Counted from the stretch's first letter, positions 1 to 5,422 are shown. The stretch: DNA of 5,422 nt from Cyanobacteria bacterium HKST-UBA02 (GCA_020431945.1 JAGQHH010000722.1:1-5422), one strand, 5' to 3'. Notes: a model not told the origin generated them from the sequence alone. Translations and numbers: made by a program.

Positions 1-118
1 CCGGCTGTCCCGGAACCGGCTGTCCTGGAACCGGCTGTCCTGGAACCGGCTGTCCTGGAACCGGCTGTCTTTGAACCGGTTGTACTGGAACAGGTTGACC
101 TGGAACTGGTTGTACTGG
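1..118 (-). repeat. 15-bp tandem repeat encoding PV(P)GQ-type pentapeptides
   Basis: About eight copies of a 15-bp unit (plus strand ccggctgtcctggaa) run from the window edge. Three are identical, one differs by a single base, and the copies diverge toward position 118. On the coding minus strand they give PVPGQ, PVPVQ and PVQRQ pentapeptides (residues ~1098-1136). The period is a multiple of three, so copy-number change would keep the frame. The array may continue beyond the left edge. The near-identity of the outer copies suggests recent expansion. Confidence 0.9.
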
Positions 119-3100
119 ATAAGGCGGCTGTGCCGATGGCGGTCGCGGAGGCGGGGGCGGTGGTGCTCCCGCCTCTCTGGGCAGTTGCAATGTTCTCTCA
201 CCGGGTGGTCCGGGTGGGGGTGCCTGGTTGGCCGGATTCATGGGTGGCTGTACCGGCATGCGCTGATTGGCTATGGCCGGTGGCGGAGCTCCTGTCGGTC
301 TCTGATTGACGGACGGGGGCTGAGGTTGTTGTGGAACCGGCTGCGGCGGAGCTTGTTGCGGAGCCGGCGGCGGCGCAGCTTGCTGTGGAGCCGGCTGTTG
401 CGGCGCTTGTTGTGGCGGCTGCGGCGCAGCTTGCTGTGGCGGCTGCGGCGGAGGTTGTTGTGGAGCCGGCTGCGGCGGCATCTGCTGTTGCGCCGGTTGT
501 GCCGGAATTTGTTGTTGTGAAATCTGTTGTTGTGAAATCTGTTGTTGAGAAACTTGTTGCTGAGAAATCGGTTGCTGAGCACTGGGGGCGGTGGCAGGCC
601 GCGGTGCCGATTCTTGCATGCTTCTGATCACGGCAGCAAAAATCTCGACCAGGAAAGGATCCCACTGCTTGCCGGCGCCTACTTGCAGAGCCTGCATGGC
701 CTCCTCATGGCTCATGGCGTCACGATACGGTCGGGCGCTGATCATGGCATGGTAAGAGTCGACGATGGCGACGATTCTGGCCGGAAGAGGAATCTCCTCA
801 CCCTTGAGCCCTTTGGGATAGCCGGTTCCGTCCCATCTTTCGTGGTGGTTCTCCAGAATCTCGCAGATGTCCCGGAGTGCCCTCACCGGTCTCAAGAGCT
901 GCGCACCGAGGACCGGGTGCTGGTTGACCATCTCTCTTTCCTTCTCGGAAAGCGAGCCTTCCTTTTCGATAATCTCTGGCGGGAGCTTCAAAACCCCTAC
1001 GTCATGAAGCAGACCGGCAACCCTTATCTGCTCGACTTGCTGTCCCGAAAGTCCCATGACCTTTGCGAGAAGCTCGCTCATACGAGCCACTTCGAGGTGG
1101 TGCTGCTTGTTATAGTCCGATCGCGCATAAAGAGAGGCGGCGAGGGTCTTGACCATCTCGACCACTTCCGGGACCAGCTCTTCCTGCTGGCGTGCTTCCT
1201 CTGAGATCTCGGGAGCTTTGAAGTCCGTCTCCGGACAGGTAGCCGAAAGATCGCGAGCGATTTCGGCGGTGGTCTTGCTGGTTTCTTTGGACGGCACATT
1301 CTCGAACATCAGGTCGCCGGCTGTGTGCACCTGGTTCCTGCCGAGACGTTTGGAGAGATAAAGGGCTTTGTCTGCCAGATCGAGGAGTTGCTGCTGCAAC
1401 TCGGCGTCATCAGGGAAGGAGGCTACGCCGAAACTGCCGGTGACATTGATCTCGATGTCTTCGTGATTGATGGTCAGCTGTTGAAGAGCGTTGCGGATAC
1501 GCTCTGCCACCACCACGGCGCCTTCCTGGTTGATCTCCGGAAGGACCAGGAGGAATTCCTCGCCGCCATAGCGGACCGGGATATCGACGTCCCGGCAATT
1601 GCTCTTGATCAGCTTCGCCACGTTCTTGAGGACCGTGTCCCCGGCCGGGTGGCCGTAAGAGTCGTTGATTGATTTGAAGTGGTCGACGTCGAGCATGATC
1701 ACCGAGGCATGGCGTTGATAGCGCTCAGCCATCTTGAGCTGCTCGGCAAGTTTTTCCTGACCGACCCTGTGATTGAAGAGACCGGTGAGACCGTCGGTGG
1801 TGGCCTGCCTCTGGACCCGGGCATAGAGACGGGCGTTGACTACACCGGCGGCGACCTGGTCGGCCACCGACTTCATGAACATCTCGTTGATGCGGCTCCA
1901 GCTCGCCTTCATGGCGCATCGATAGCCGCAGAGAAGTCCCAGGAGCTTCTGTTCGTAAGTGATCGGAACATAGAAAAGGGACTTGACCGGAAAGCCGGAG
2001 AGGGCACCGCGCTTGAAGGGAATTACTTTGCGGTCGTTGGCCACGTCGTTGGCGATCACTGTCTGGTCCGCGTCGAAATTCTCGCGGAATATCCTCAGGG
2101 TCTCGAGATCCTTGTCGCGATCGACGACCCGGTAGTCTTTCTCGGTGAAATAGTCGGCTCTAATAGTATCTTCCTGCTCTTCCTCGCTGGGTAGGACGAT
2201 GAAACAGCAGTCCAGAGCGAACCAGCCGGAGAGCGCCTCGAGCATTTCTTTGAGATTGCTCTCTATGTCGAAGGAGCTCCGGATGATGTTGCTGATGCGA
2301 TGAAGGAGATTGTCCTGGTTGCGAAGTATGTCCTGCTCGCGCTGGAATTGCTGGATCTGCGCGCTTCGTTGCGCCTGGAGTTGCCGGTCGGCATTGAGCT
2401 GCTCATGGGCTTTTTCGAGACGCTGGGCATAATCTTCCAAAAGGCTGAGCTGCACCGAGAGCTCGCGCTCGGTTTTGCGGTGACGCAGGGATGAGCGCAC
2501 CCGGGCTGATAGCTCGGTTTCGAAACATGTGTCAGGAATGCAATCATCGGCACCGGCATTGAGACCCTCTACCCGAGCCGATGGAGTGTTCTCGGTGACG
2601 ATGAGAATAACCGGGATATGCTTCCATTTGTCGCTATTCTTGATGACCGAGCAGAATCCGATTCCGGTGGTGCCGTCCATACCGTTATCGAGAAGAATGA
2701 TATCGACATGGTCTTCTTCCAGCATCTCGAGCGCTCTTTCGCTGGTGTCGGCTTCGAGGACACCGTAGGCCTTGCCGAGCACTCTTCCGAAACGCCGCCT
2801 GGCGAGCCTGTCCGAGTGCACGATCAGAACCTGATAGAGATCGAGGCGCTCGCCCTCGCTCCGGCTCGTCGAATCTATGGCATTGCCGATAATGCCTTTC
2901 TGTGTGGCGAGATGCTCGCCCATTAGTCTCAGTGTTATGAGATCCTGATTCTCGATCTCTCTTGAGGCATCGAAGGAGAGAACCCTGATCATGCCTCTGA
3001 CCTGGCCGTCTCCTTCGGGAGTGTCGATGATCGGCACGATGGCGTAGGGAAGCCCCCGGGCGTCGGTGGGATCGTCGTCGTCATCTCGATCCGCCAGATC

Positions 3101-3409
3101 TTCGGGAGAGTAGCAACGTCCTATCCAGGCATGTCTTGTGGTGACGATTTTCTGGGCGAGCAAGGTGTTTGCCACCGTCAACGGTTGCTTATGCTCGTCG
3201 GTCAGGCTGGCGATGAAGTCGTTCGGCTCATCATCGCTCTCAGCGGAAAAAGAGGCCACATTGTTGATCTCGTGACCGCTTACCAGATCGATGAAAGCGT
3301 AGTCGAAGCCCAGGACTTGACAAATGTGCCTGCGGACAGCATCGAGAGACTCTTCCTTGGGCCTGTCGGAGTCCGGGTTTCCGTTTTCGGTATTGCCTGT
3401 ATTGGACAC
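1..3409 (-). CDS. GAF–pseudo-receiver–GAF–GGDEF–HD-GYP hybrid c-di-GMP protein with Pro/Gln-rich tail (3' end beyond window)
   Basis: The frame is open for 1136 codons and has no stop before the left edge. It predicts a cytosolic enzyme that could both make and degrade cyclic di-GMP; I see no membrane segment. Domains, by residue: divergent GAF-like ~20-170; receiver-like ~192-310 with D241 at the phosphoacceptor position; coiled coil ~310-365, rich in Gln/Glu/Arg; GAF ~371-532; GGDEF ~533-700, opening with TTDGLTGLFNHR and carrying RYGGEEF (GGEEF at 615-619) plus an RxxD I-site at 606-609; HD-GYP ~755-930 with H770, HD 802-803, H831, HH 855-856, WDGTGYP 859-865 and D884. From ~935 the protein is Pro/Gln/Ala-rich and low in complexity. 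The GTG start is chosen because an in-frame TGA lies three codons upstream and no early in-frame ATG exists; the ribosome site (GAGAG) is weak. The receiver lacks its acidic pair (H198, S199) and switch Lys (D). The Lys usual after HDxG is V806. The domain calls are secure; the net activity is unknown. Confidence 0.93.
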   Translation of the reverse strand, partial: MSNTGNTENGNPDSDRPKEESLDAVRRHICQVLGFDYAFIDLVSGHEINNVASFSAESDDEPNDFIASLTDEHKQPLTVANTLLAQKIVTTRHAWIGRCYSPEDLADRDDDDDPTDARGLPYAIVPIIDTPEGDGQVRGMIRVLSFDASREIENQDLITLRLMGEHLATQKGIIGNAIDSTSRSEGERLDLYQVLIVHSDRLARRRFGRVLGKAYGVLEADTSERALEMLEEDHVDIILLDNGMDGTTGIGFCSVIKNSDKWKHIPVILIVTENTPSARVEGLNAGADDCIPDTCFETELSARVRSSLRHRKTERELSVQLSLLEDYAQRLEKAHEQLNADRQLQAQRSAQIQQFQREQDILRNQDNLLHRISNIIRSSFDIESNLKEMLEALSGWFALDCCFIVLPSEEEQEDTIRADYFTEKDYRVVDRDKDLETLRIFRENFDADQTVIANDVANDRKVIPFKRGALSGFPVKSLFYVPITYEQKLLGLLCGYRCAMKASWSRINEMFMKSVADQVAAGVVNARLYARVQRQATTDGLTGLFNHRVGQEKLAEQLKMAERYQRHASVIMLDVDHFKSINDSYGHPAGDTVLKNVAKLIKSNCRDVDIPVRYGGEEFLLVLPEINQEGAVVVAERIRNALQQLTINHEDIEINVTGSFGVASFPDDAELQQQLLDLADKALYLSKRLGRNQVHTAGDLMFENVPSKETSKTTAEIARDLSATCPETDFKAPEISEEARQQEELVPEVVEMVKTLAASLYARSDYNKQHHLEVARMSELLAKVMGLSGQQVEQIRVAGLLHDVGVLKLPPEIIEKEGSLSEKEREMVNQHPVLGAQLLRPVRALRDICEILENHHERWDGTGYPKGLKGEEIPLPARIVAIVDSYHAMISARPYRDAMSHEEAMQALQVGAGKQWDPFLVEIFAAVIRSMQESAPRPATAPSAQQPISQQQVSQQQISQQQISQQQIPAQPAQQQMPPQPAPQQPPPQPPQQAAPQPPQQAPQQPAPQQAAPPPAPQQAPPQPVPQQPQPPSVNQRPTGAPPPAIANQRMPVQPPMNPANQAPPPGPPGERTLQLPREAGAPPPPPPRPPSAQPPYPVQPVPGQPVPVQPVQRQPVPGQPVPGQPVPGQPVPGQP
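503..577 (-). repeat. 15-bp tandem repeat encoding ISQQQ pentapeptides
   Basis: Five imperfect 15-bp units encode QQPIS, QQQVS, QQQIS, QQQIS and QQQIP (residues ~945-969), at the start of the low-complexity tail. The two central units are identical at DNA level (plus strand gttgttgtgaaatct). This tract has the same 15-bp period as the array at 1-118 but a different sequence, so the tail appears to have grown by separate pentapeptide duplications. The segment between the two tracts (residues ~970-1096) is irregular Pro/Gln/Ala sequence. Confidence 0.8.
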
Positions 3410-3444
3410 GTTCTCTCAGCGCTTAGAAAGCCATACACTACTTG

Positions 3445-3474
3445 AGTCTAACAGAGTTATTAACGTCTTCTCAA
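3445..3474 (-). promoter_or_regulatory. Candidate sigma70-type promoter for the c-di-GMP gene
   Basis: On the minus strand, TTGAGA (3474-3469, five of six matches to the -35 consensus) is followed after 18 bp by TAGACT (3450-3445, four of six matches to the -10). This would place the transcript start ~30 bases before the GTG start at 3409. The surrounding DNA is visibly more AT-rich than the genes. The spacing is one base above optimum and the -10 is imperfect, so this is a candidate only. CTTGAG/CTCAAG half-sites (3441-3446 and 3470-3475) flank it and could be a coincidence. Confidence 0.35.
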
Positions 3475-3535
3475 GCTTTATTCGTGTTATTGGATCAAAC
3501 AGCTGAAGGGCAAGTTACAAGACTTTTACGCCTTT

Positions 3536-3550
3536 ATATCGAAGCGATAT
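3536..3550. promoter_or_regulatory. Short perfect inverted repeat in the divergent intergenic region
   Basis: ATATCG and CGATAT form a perfect 6-bp inverted repeat around a 3-base centre (AAG), 64 bp before the glycosylase start. It could be an operator half-site pair or part of the promoter region for the plus-strand genes. A short run of T follows (cttttg), but no plus-strand gene ends here, so a terminator role is unlikely. I see no convincing -35/-10 pair for the plus-strand unit. The function is unassigned. Confidence 0.3.
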
Positions 3551-3602
3551 CTTTTGCGCATGTCGAGCAGCGCCAAGGGCTCCGGTGCTGGTATGCTTTT
3601 CC

Positions 3603-3607
3603 AGGAG
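3603..3607 (+). promoter_or_regulatory. Ribosome binding site that sets the glycosylase start
   Basis: AGGAG lies 7 bases before the ATG at 3615. The longer in-frame alternative ATG at 3585 has no comparable purine-rich site, and it would add a ten-residue extension before the family-like region, so 3615 is preferred. Confidence 0.7.
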
Positions 3608-3614
3608 ACCCATC

Positions 3615-4262
3615 ATGAAACCACGACCGCTCAAGCCTGGCTCGGATGTCTTGCAAGCCGGTATCGACCATCCCGATACCGCTCTATCGCCGGCTTTCTT
3701 TAACGGCTCCACCATCGAAATAGCCCGCAGCCTCCTGGGTGTGAGCCTGCACCGGCGTCTTCCGGACGGCACCTTATATAAGGGCGCAATCGTAGAGGTG
3801 GAGGCTTATACCCAGGACGATCCGGCATGTCATGCGTTCAAAGGGCGGACCCGGCGCTGTCAGGTGATGTTCGGTCCGGCCGGGTTCTCCTATGTCTACT
3901 TTATCTATGGGATGTATCACTGTCTCAATGTGGTAACCGAAGCGGAAGGGCAGGCTGGAGCGGTGCTCATTCGAGCCGTGGCGAGTGAAGGCACCAGCGG
4001 ACCGGGACGGCTCTGCCGGCAATGGAGCATCGATAAGAGCCACAACGGTCTCGACCTGAGGATCCCTGATTCGCCTCTCTGGCTGACCAGCGGTGCACCG
4101 GTTGCAGACGATGACGTGCTGATTACGCCACGCATCGGACTTTCGGTAGCCACTGACAGGCTCTGGCGGTTCGCCGTCAAGGGGCATCCGGCGGTCTCTG
4201 GACCGAAAGTCGTCCGGGCCGAGCCTCGCAAGAGGCGCGCGCGCGAAGGAGGGCGAAAGTGA
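3615..4262 (+). CDS. mpg: DNA-3-methyladenine glycosylase, AAG/MPG family
   Basis: Predicted monofunctional base-excision enzyme that flips out alkylated or deaminated purines (3-methyladenine, hypoxanthine and similar) and cuts the N-glycosidic bond. At 215 aa it has the normal length for bacterial members. Visible family motifs are ARSLLG (37-42); IVEVEAY (59-65), where E63 matches the catalytic Glu (human E125) and Y65 matches human Y127; ACHAFKGRT (71-79) with H73 matching human H136; MFGPAG (85-90); YVYFIYGMYHCLNVV (93-107), where Y98 matches the intercalating Tyr162 and N105 matches Asn169; VLIRA (117-121); and the C-terminal GLSVATDRLWRF and VSGPK. All key residues are present, so it should be active. 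The C terminus ends in a basic Arg/Lys-rich tail. It overlaps the next gene by 4 bp, which implies co-translation. Human residue matches are from memory of the family. Confidence 0.95.
   Translation: MKPRPLKPGSDVLQAGIDHPDTALSPAFFNGSTIEIARSLLGVSLHRRLPDGTLYKGAIVEVEAYTQDDPACHAFKGRTRRCQVMFGPAGFSYVYFIYGMYHCLNVVTEAEGQAGAVLIRAVASEGTSGPGRLCRQWSIDKSHNGLDLRIPDSPLWLTSGAPVADDDVLITPRIGLSVATDRLWRFAVKGHPAVSGPKVVRAEPRKRRAREGGRK
4248..4252 (+). promoter_or_regulatory. Ribosome binding site supporting the GTG start of the VanZ-family gene
   Basis: A strong GGAGG sits six bases before the GTG at 4259, inside the last codons of the glycosylase gene. It supports the GTG start and the GTGA stop/start overlap (4259-4262) as a translational coupling point. 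Confidence 0.75.
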
Positions 4263-4687
4263 AAAGACTGCTCTCCGGTTCGCTTTCCAGTCCGGTGATT
4301 CGATGGGGTCTGGTGTGTCTCTGGATGCTGGTTATCTTTTTGTTCTCACATCAGCCTTATTCGGGTCGTATTACCGAAGAGTATCTTGGTGGACTCAATG
4401 TCCCTGTCCGCAAGCTCGGGCATCTGACCGAGTATTTCGTCTTATTCCTGCTTGTCCACTGGGCCATGATCGCGCCCCAGAATCCGGGTGCCGAAAAGCA
4501 TGGAAGGGCAAAGTTTTTTATCATTCCTGCCGTGATCTCGGTGCTCTATGCCATTAGCGACGAGTTTCACCAGAATTTCGTGCCCGGGCGCAGCGCCTCG
4601 ATATCGGATGTGCTGGTGGATGCCACCGGCGTCCTCATTGCTGTCATCGCACTGAAGCTCTATCGCCGCTGGAAGCTTTTGAACTGA
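4259..4687 (+). CDS. VanZ-family integral membrane protein
   Basis: Small membrane protein of 142 aa with four predicted transmembrane segments at about residues 14-31, 57-76, 86-104 and 117-136. The VanZ-family signature is clear: KLGHLTEYFVLF (52-63), then DEFHQNFVPGRSAS (101-114) followed by DVLVDATG (117-124). The namesake VanZ of enterococcal vancomycin clusters gives low-level teicoplanin resistance, but most chromosomal homologues have no known role and there is no van gene here, so no drug-resistance function should be assumed. It starts at GTG, overlapping the glycosylase stop by 4 bp with a strong ribosome site, so the pair is probably one transcript. The functional link between DNA repair and this membrane protein is not obvious. 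It is convergent with the arsenic gene that ends at 4716, leaving 28 bp between them. Confidence 0.9.
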   Translation: MKRLLSGSLSSPVIRWGLVCLWMLVIFLFSHQPYSGRITEEYLGGLNVPVRKLGHLTEYFVLFLLVHWAMIAPQNPGAEKHGRAKFFIIPAVISVLYAISDEFHQNFVPGRSASISDVLVDATGVLIAVIALKLYRRWKLLN

Positions 4688-4715
4688 TACCTGATGCGAT
4701 ATCAGATTATCGAAT

Positions 4716-5150
4716 CTACTCGGGCTGGCAGCATGCCTTGGCCGGCTCGATTCTTTCCTTTTCGAGCTTGTCCTTTTCGAGTTTGTCCGAGGCGCCCACA
4801 GTGATGAAGTTCTCCCAGCGGACGTTCTGCGGATCGCTTGTCCAGACCTTGCTCGACCGGGCATAGCAACATTCCACGTCGCCTTCTTCCTCAATGGCGT
4901 ATTGCTTTTCCTTGAGGCGGCTGCCGATGGCTTTGACCTCTTCGTGGCTGTCGCACTGGAAGCCGATATGGTCGATGCCGTAAGAGTCTTCGGTTCCTAC
5001 TACAAGGGAGAAATTGAGGGGCGGATCGGTGAGCATCCATTTGACATAACCTGGTTTCACCACATCCGGTGATGATTCGAAGAGGGTGGTGTAGAAAGCC
5101 ACCGACTCGTCCAGGTTTTTAACATTGAGATTGACATGCATCTTCTTCAT
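4716..5150 (-). CDS. arsI: ArsI/CadI-type organoarsenical C-As lyase (VOC dioxygenase family)
   Basis: Predicted Fe(II)-dependent extradiol-type dioxygenase that cleaves the carbon-arsenic bond of trivalent organoarsenicals such as methylarsenite, releasing As(III). The 144-residue protein has the vicinal-oxygen-chelate layout: opening MHVNLNVKNLDESVAFY (4-20), IDHIGFQ (59-65), and VECCYARSSKVW (92-103) followed by WENF (112-115). By position, H5, H61 and E113 match the metal ligands, and C94-C95 the vicinal thiols that bind the arsenical in characterised ArsI (alignment from memory). After the fold come a charged KLEKDKLEKE linker and a C-terminal ACCQPE, a second Cys pair common in this family. 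The ATG at 5150 has AGGAG nine bases upstream (5164-5160) inside arsR, so the genes overlap by 32 bp. CadI (cadmium-induced) proteins belong to the same family, but the ArsR partner and the Cys pair favour arsenic. Confidence 0.92.
   Translation of the reverse strand: MKKMHVNLNVKNLDESVAFYTTLFESSPDVVKPGYVKWMLTDPPLNFSLVVGTEDSYGIDHIGFQCDSHEEVKAIGSRLKEKQYAIEEEGDVECCYARSSKVWTSDPQNVRWENFITVGASDKLEKDKLEKERIEPAKACCQPE
4756..4785 (-). repeat. Two-copy 15-bp tandem repeat in the arsI linker
   Basis: Two adjacent 15-bp units (plus strand tccttttcgagcttg and tccttttcgagtttg) differ at one base. They encode the KLEKD/KLEKE duplication (residues ~123-132) between the catalytic fold and the C-terminal Cys pair of ArsI. 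The frame is kept, so the duplication only lengthens a charged, probably helical linker. Confidence 0.85.
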
Positions 5151-5422
5151 CGTTTTCTACTCCTGTATTGCTGCCTGCCTGGCAACATTCGGCGGTGAGA
5201 TAAGTGAGGAGCCGGTTCATGTCCGCATAAGAAGCGGCATAGACGATCGAGCGGCTCCGGCGCTCGGCTTTCACCAGACCGGCATTGCTGAGATGGGAGA
5301 GGTGAAAGGACAGGGTCGGAGCTGCGACATCCAGAGTTCGGGCGATTTCGCCGGCAGGCATTCCTTCGGGTCCGGCTTTCACCAGGAGCTTGAAGATGCT
5401 CAGCCTGGTGTCGTGGGCCAGG
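5119..5422 (-). CDS. arsR: ArsR-family arsenical-responsive repressor (N-terminus beyond window)
   Basis: One hundred codons are visible. The frame is open through the right edge (LAHDTRLSIFKLLVKAGPEG), so only roughly the first 10-15 residues are likely missing. The winged helix-turn-helix is clear: MPAGEIARTLDVAAPTLSFH (DNA-recognition region), then LSHLSNAGLV and the wing RRSRSIVYAAS. The classical ELCVCDL metal site of E. coli ArsR is absent. Instead there is a Cys pair in the C-terminal helix (AECCQ) and further Cys in the tail (ACQSQC), like the C-terminal site of the Acidithiobacillus-type ArsR (C95, C96, C102, from memory). This suggests derepression by As(III) or methylarsenite. As a dimeric repressor it would bind an operator upstream, outside the window. 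Its tail coding region overlaps arsI by 32 bp, so the two are one transcript with coupled translation. Confidence 0.93.
   Translation of the reverse strand, partial: LAHDTRLSIFKLLVKAGPEGMPAGEIARTLDVAAPTLSFHLSHLSNAGLVKAERRSRSIVYAASYADMNRLLTYLTAECCQAGSNTGVENDEEDACQSQC
5160..5164 (-). promoter_or_regulatory. arsI ribosome binding site embedded in arsR
   Basis: AGGAG (minus strand) lies nine bases before the arsI ATG at 5150, within the codons for the Thr-Gly-Val stretch of the arsR tail. It supports the ATG at 5150 over the internal Met at 5141, and shows that ribosomes translating arsR pass through the arsI start site. Confidence 0.65.

Noticed and set aside
1..118. Tandem repeat at the left edge as a CRISPR array or iteron origin
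   Set aside because: The units are 15 bp, directly abutting, without spacers, and they keep the reading frame of the minus-strand protein, so they are coding repeats.
198..665. Minus-strand Thr/Ala/Ser-rich and Arg/Asn-rich open frames in the repeat region
   Set aside because: They are out-of-frame readings of the Pro/Gln-rich tail. The repeats lack stops in several frames. The true frame is continuous with the HD-GYP domain.
71..2926. Several plus-strand open frames, for example 71-520, 542-1204, 1325-1672, 1679-2194 and 2618-2926
   Set aside because: They lie antisense to the continuous minus-strand gene, whose translation shows clear GAF, GGDEF and HD-GYP motifs. The plus-strand products are compositionally odd (Arg/Leu or Ala/Val runs mirroring the repeats) and match no family I recognise.
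3585..3614. Ten-codon N-terminal extension of the glycosylase from the ATG at 3585
   Set aside because: There is no ribosome site before it, whereas AGGAG sits seven bases before the ATG at 3615.
3515..3772. Minus-strand 85-codon open frame across the glycosylase start
   Set aside because: It overlaps the well-supported glycosylase start and ribosome site, has no recognisable motif, and is best explained as a shadow.
4259..4687. VanZ-family gene as part of a glycopeptide-resistance cluster
   Set aside because: No van ligase, dehydrogenase or two-component genes are present. Orphan VanZ homologues are common and lack an established resistance role.
4685..4705. Possible bidirectional terminator between the convergent VanZ-family and arsI genes (CTGAT at 4691-4695 and ATCAG at 4701-4705)
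   Set aside because: The stem is only five AT-rich pairs and no T-run follows on either strand, so it is too weak to call an intrinsic terminator.

Overview
The window is bacterial DNA, roughly 55-60% GC by eye, tightly packed and almost entirely coding. The longest non-coding stretch is the ~205 bp divergent intergenic region at 3410-3614. No RNA gene, insertion sequence, CRISPR array or phage feature is visible. The phylum cannot be fixed from these genes, because all the families are widespread.

Layout. (1) Positions 1-3409, minus strand: one very long open frame of at least 1136 codons. It starts at a GTG near 3409 and runs off the left edge without a stop. It encodes a multidomain cyclic-di-GMP signalling protein: N-terminal GAF-like domain, degenerate receiver domain, coiled coil, second GAF, GGDEF (motif GGEEF with an RxxD I-site), HD-GYP, then a Pro/Gln-rich disordered tail of at least 200 residues built partly from pentapeptide repeats. 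(2) Positions 3410-3614: divergent promoter region with a candidate minus-strand promoter and a perfect 6-bp inverted repeat. (3) Positions 3615-4687, plus strand: a two-gene translationally coupled unit, an AAG/MPG-type 3-methyladenine DNA glycosylase followed with a 4-bp overlap by a VanZ-family membrane protein. (4) Positions 4716-5422, minus strand: an organoarsenical resistance pair, an ArsR-family repressor (5' end cut by the window edge) whose 3' end overlaps an ArsI/CadI-type C-As lyase by 32 bp. It is convergent with the VanZ gene across only 28 bp.

How they work together. The arsR-arsI pair is a self-contained module: the repressor carries a C-terminal Cys-Cys pair of the kind that senses trivalent arsenicals, and ArsI cleaves the C-As bond of trivalent organoarsenicals such as MAs(III). 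The glycosylase/VanZ pair is probably co-transcribed, but no shared pathway is evident. The large c-di-GMP protein has both a synthesis and a degradation module fused to two ligand/signal domains, so it probably sets local c-di-GMP levels. Its most unusual parts are the receiver domain lacking the acidic pair and switch lysine, and the long repetitive P/Q tail.

No completely new system is evident. The strongest candidates for novelty are the architecture and tail of the c-di-GMP protein and the overlapping arsR-arsI arrangement.
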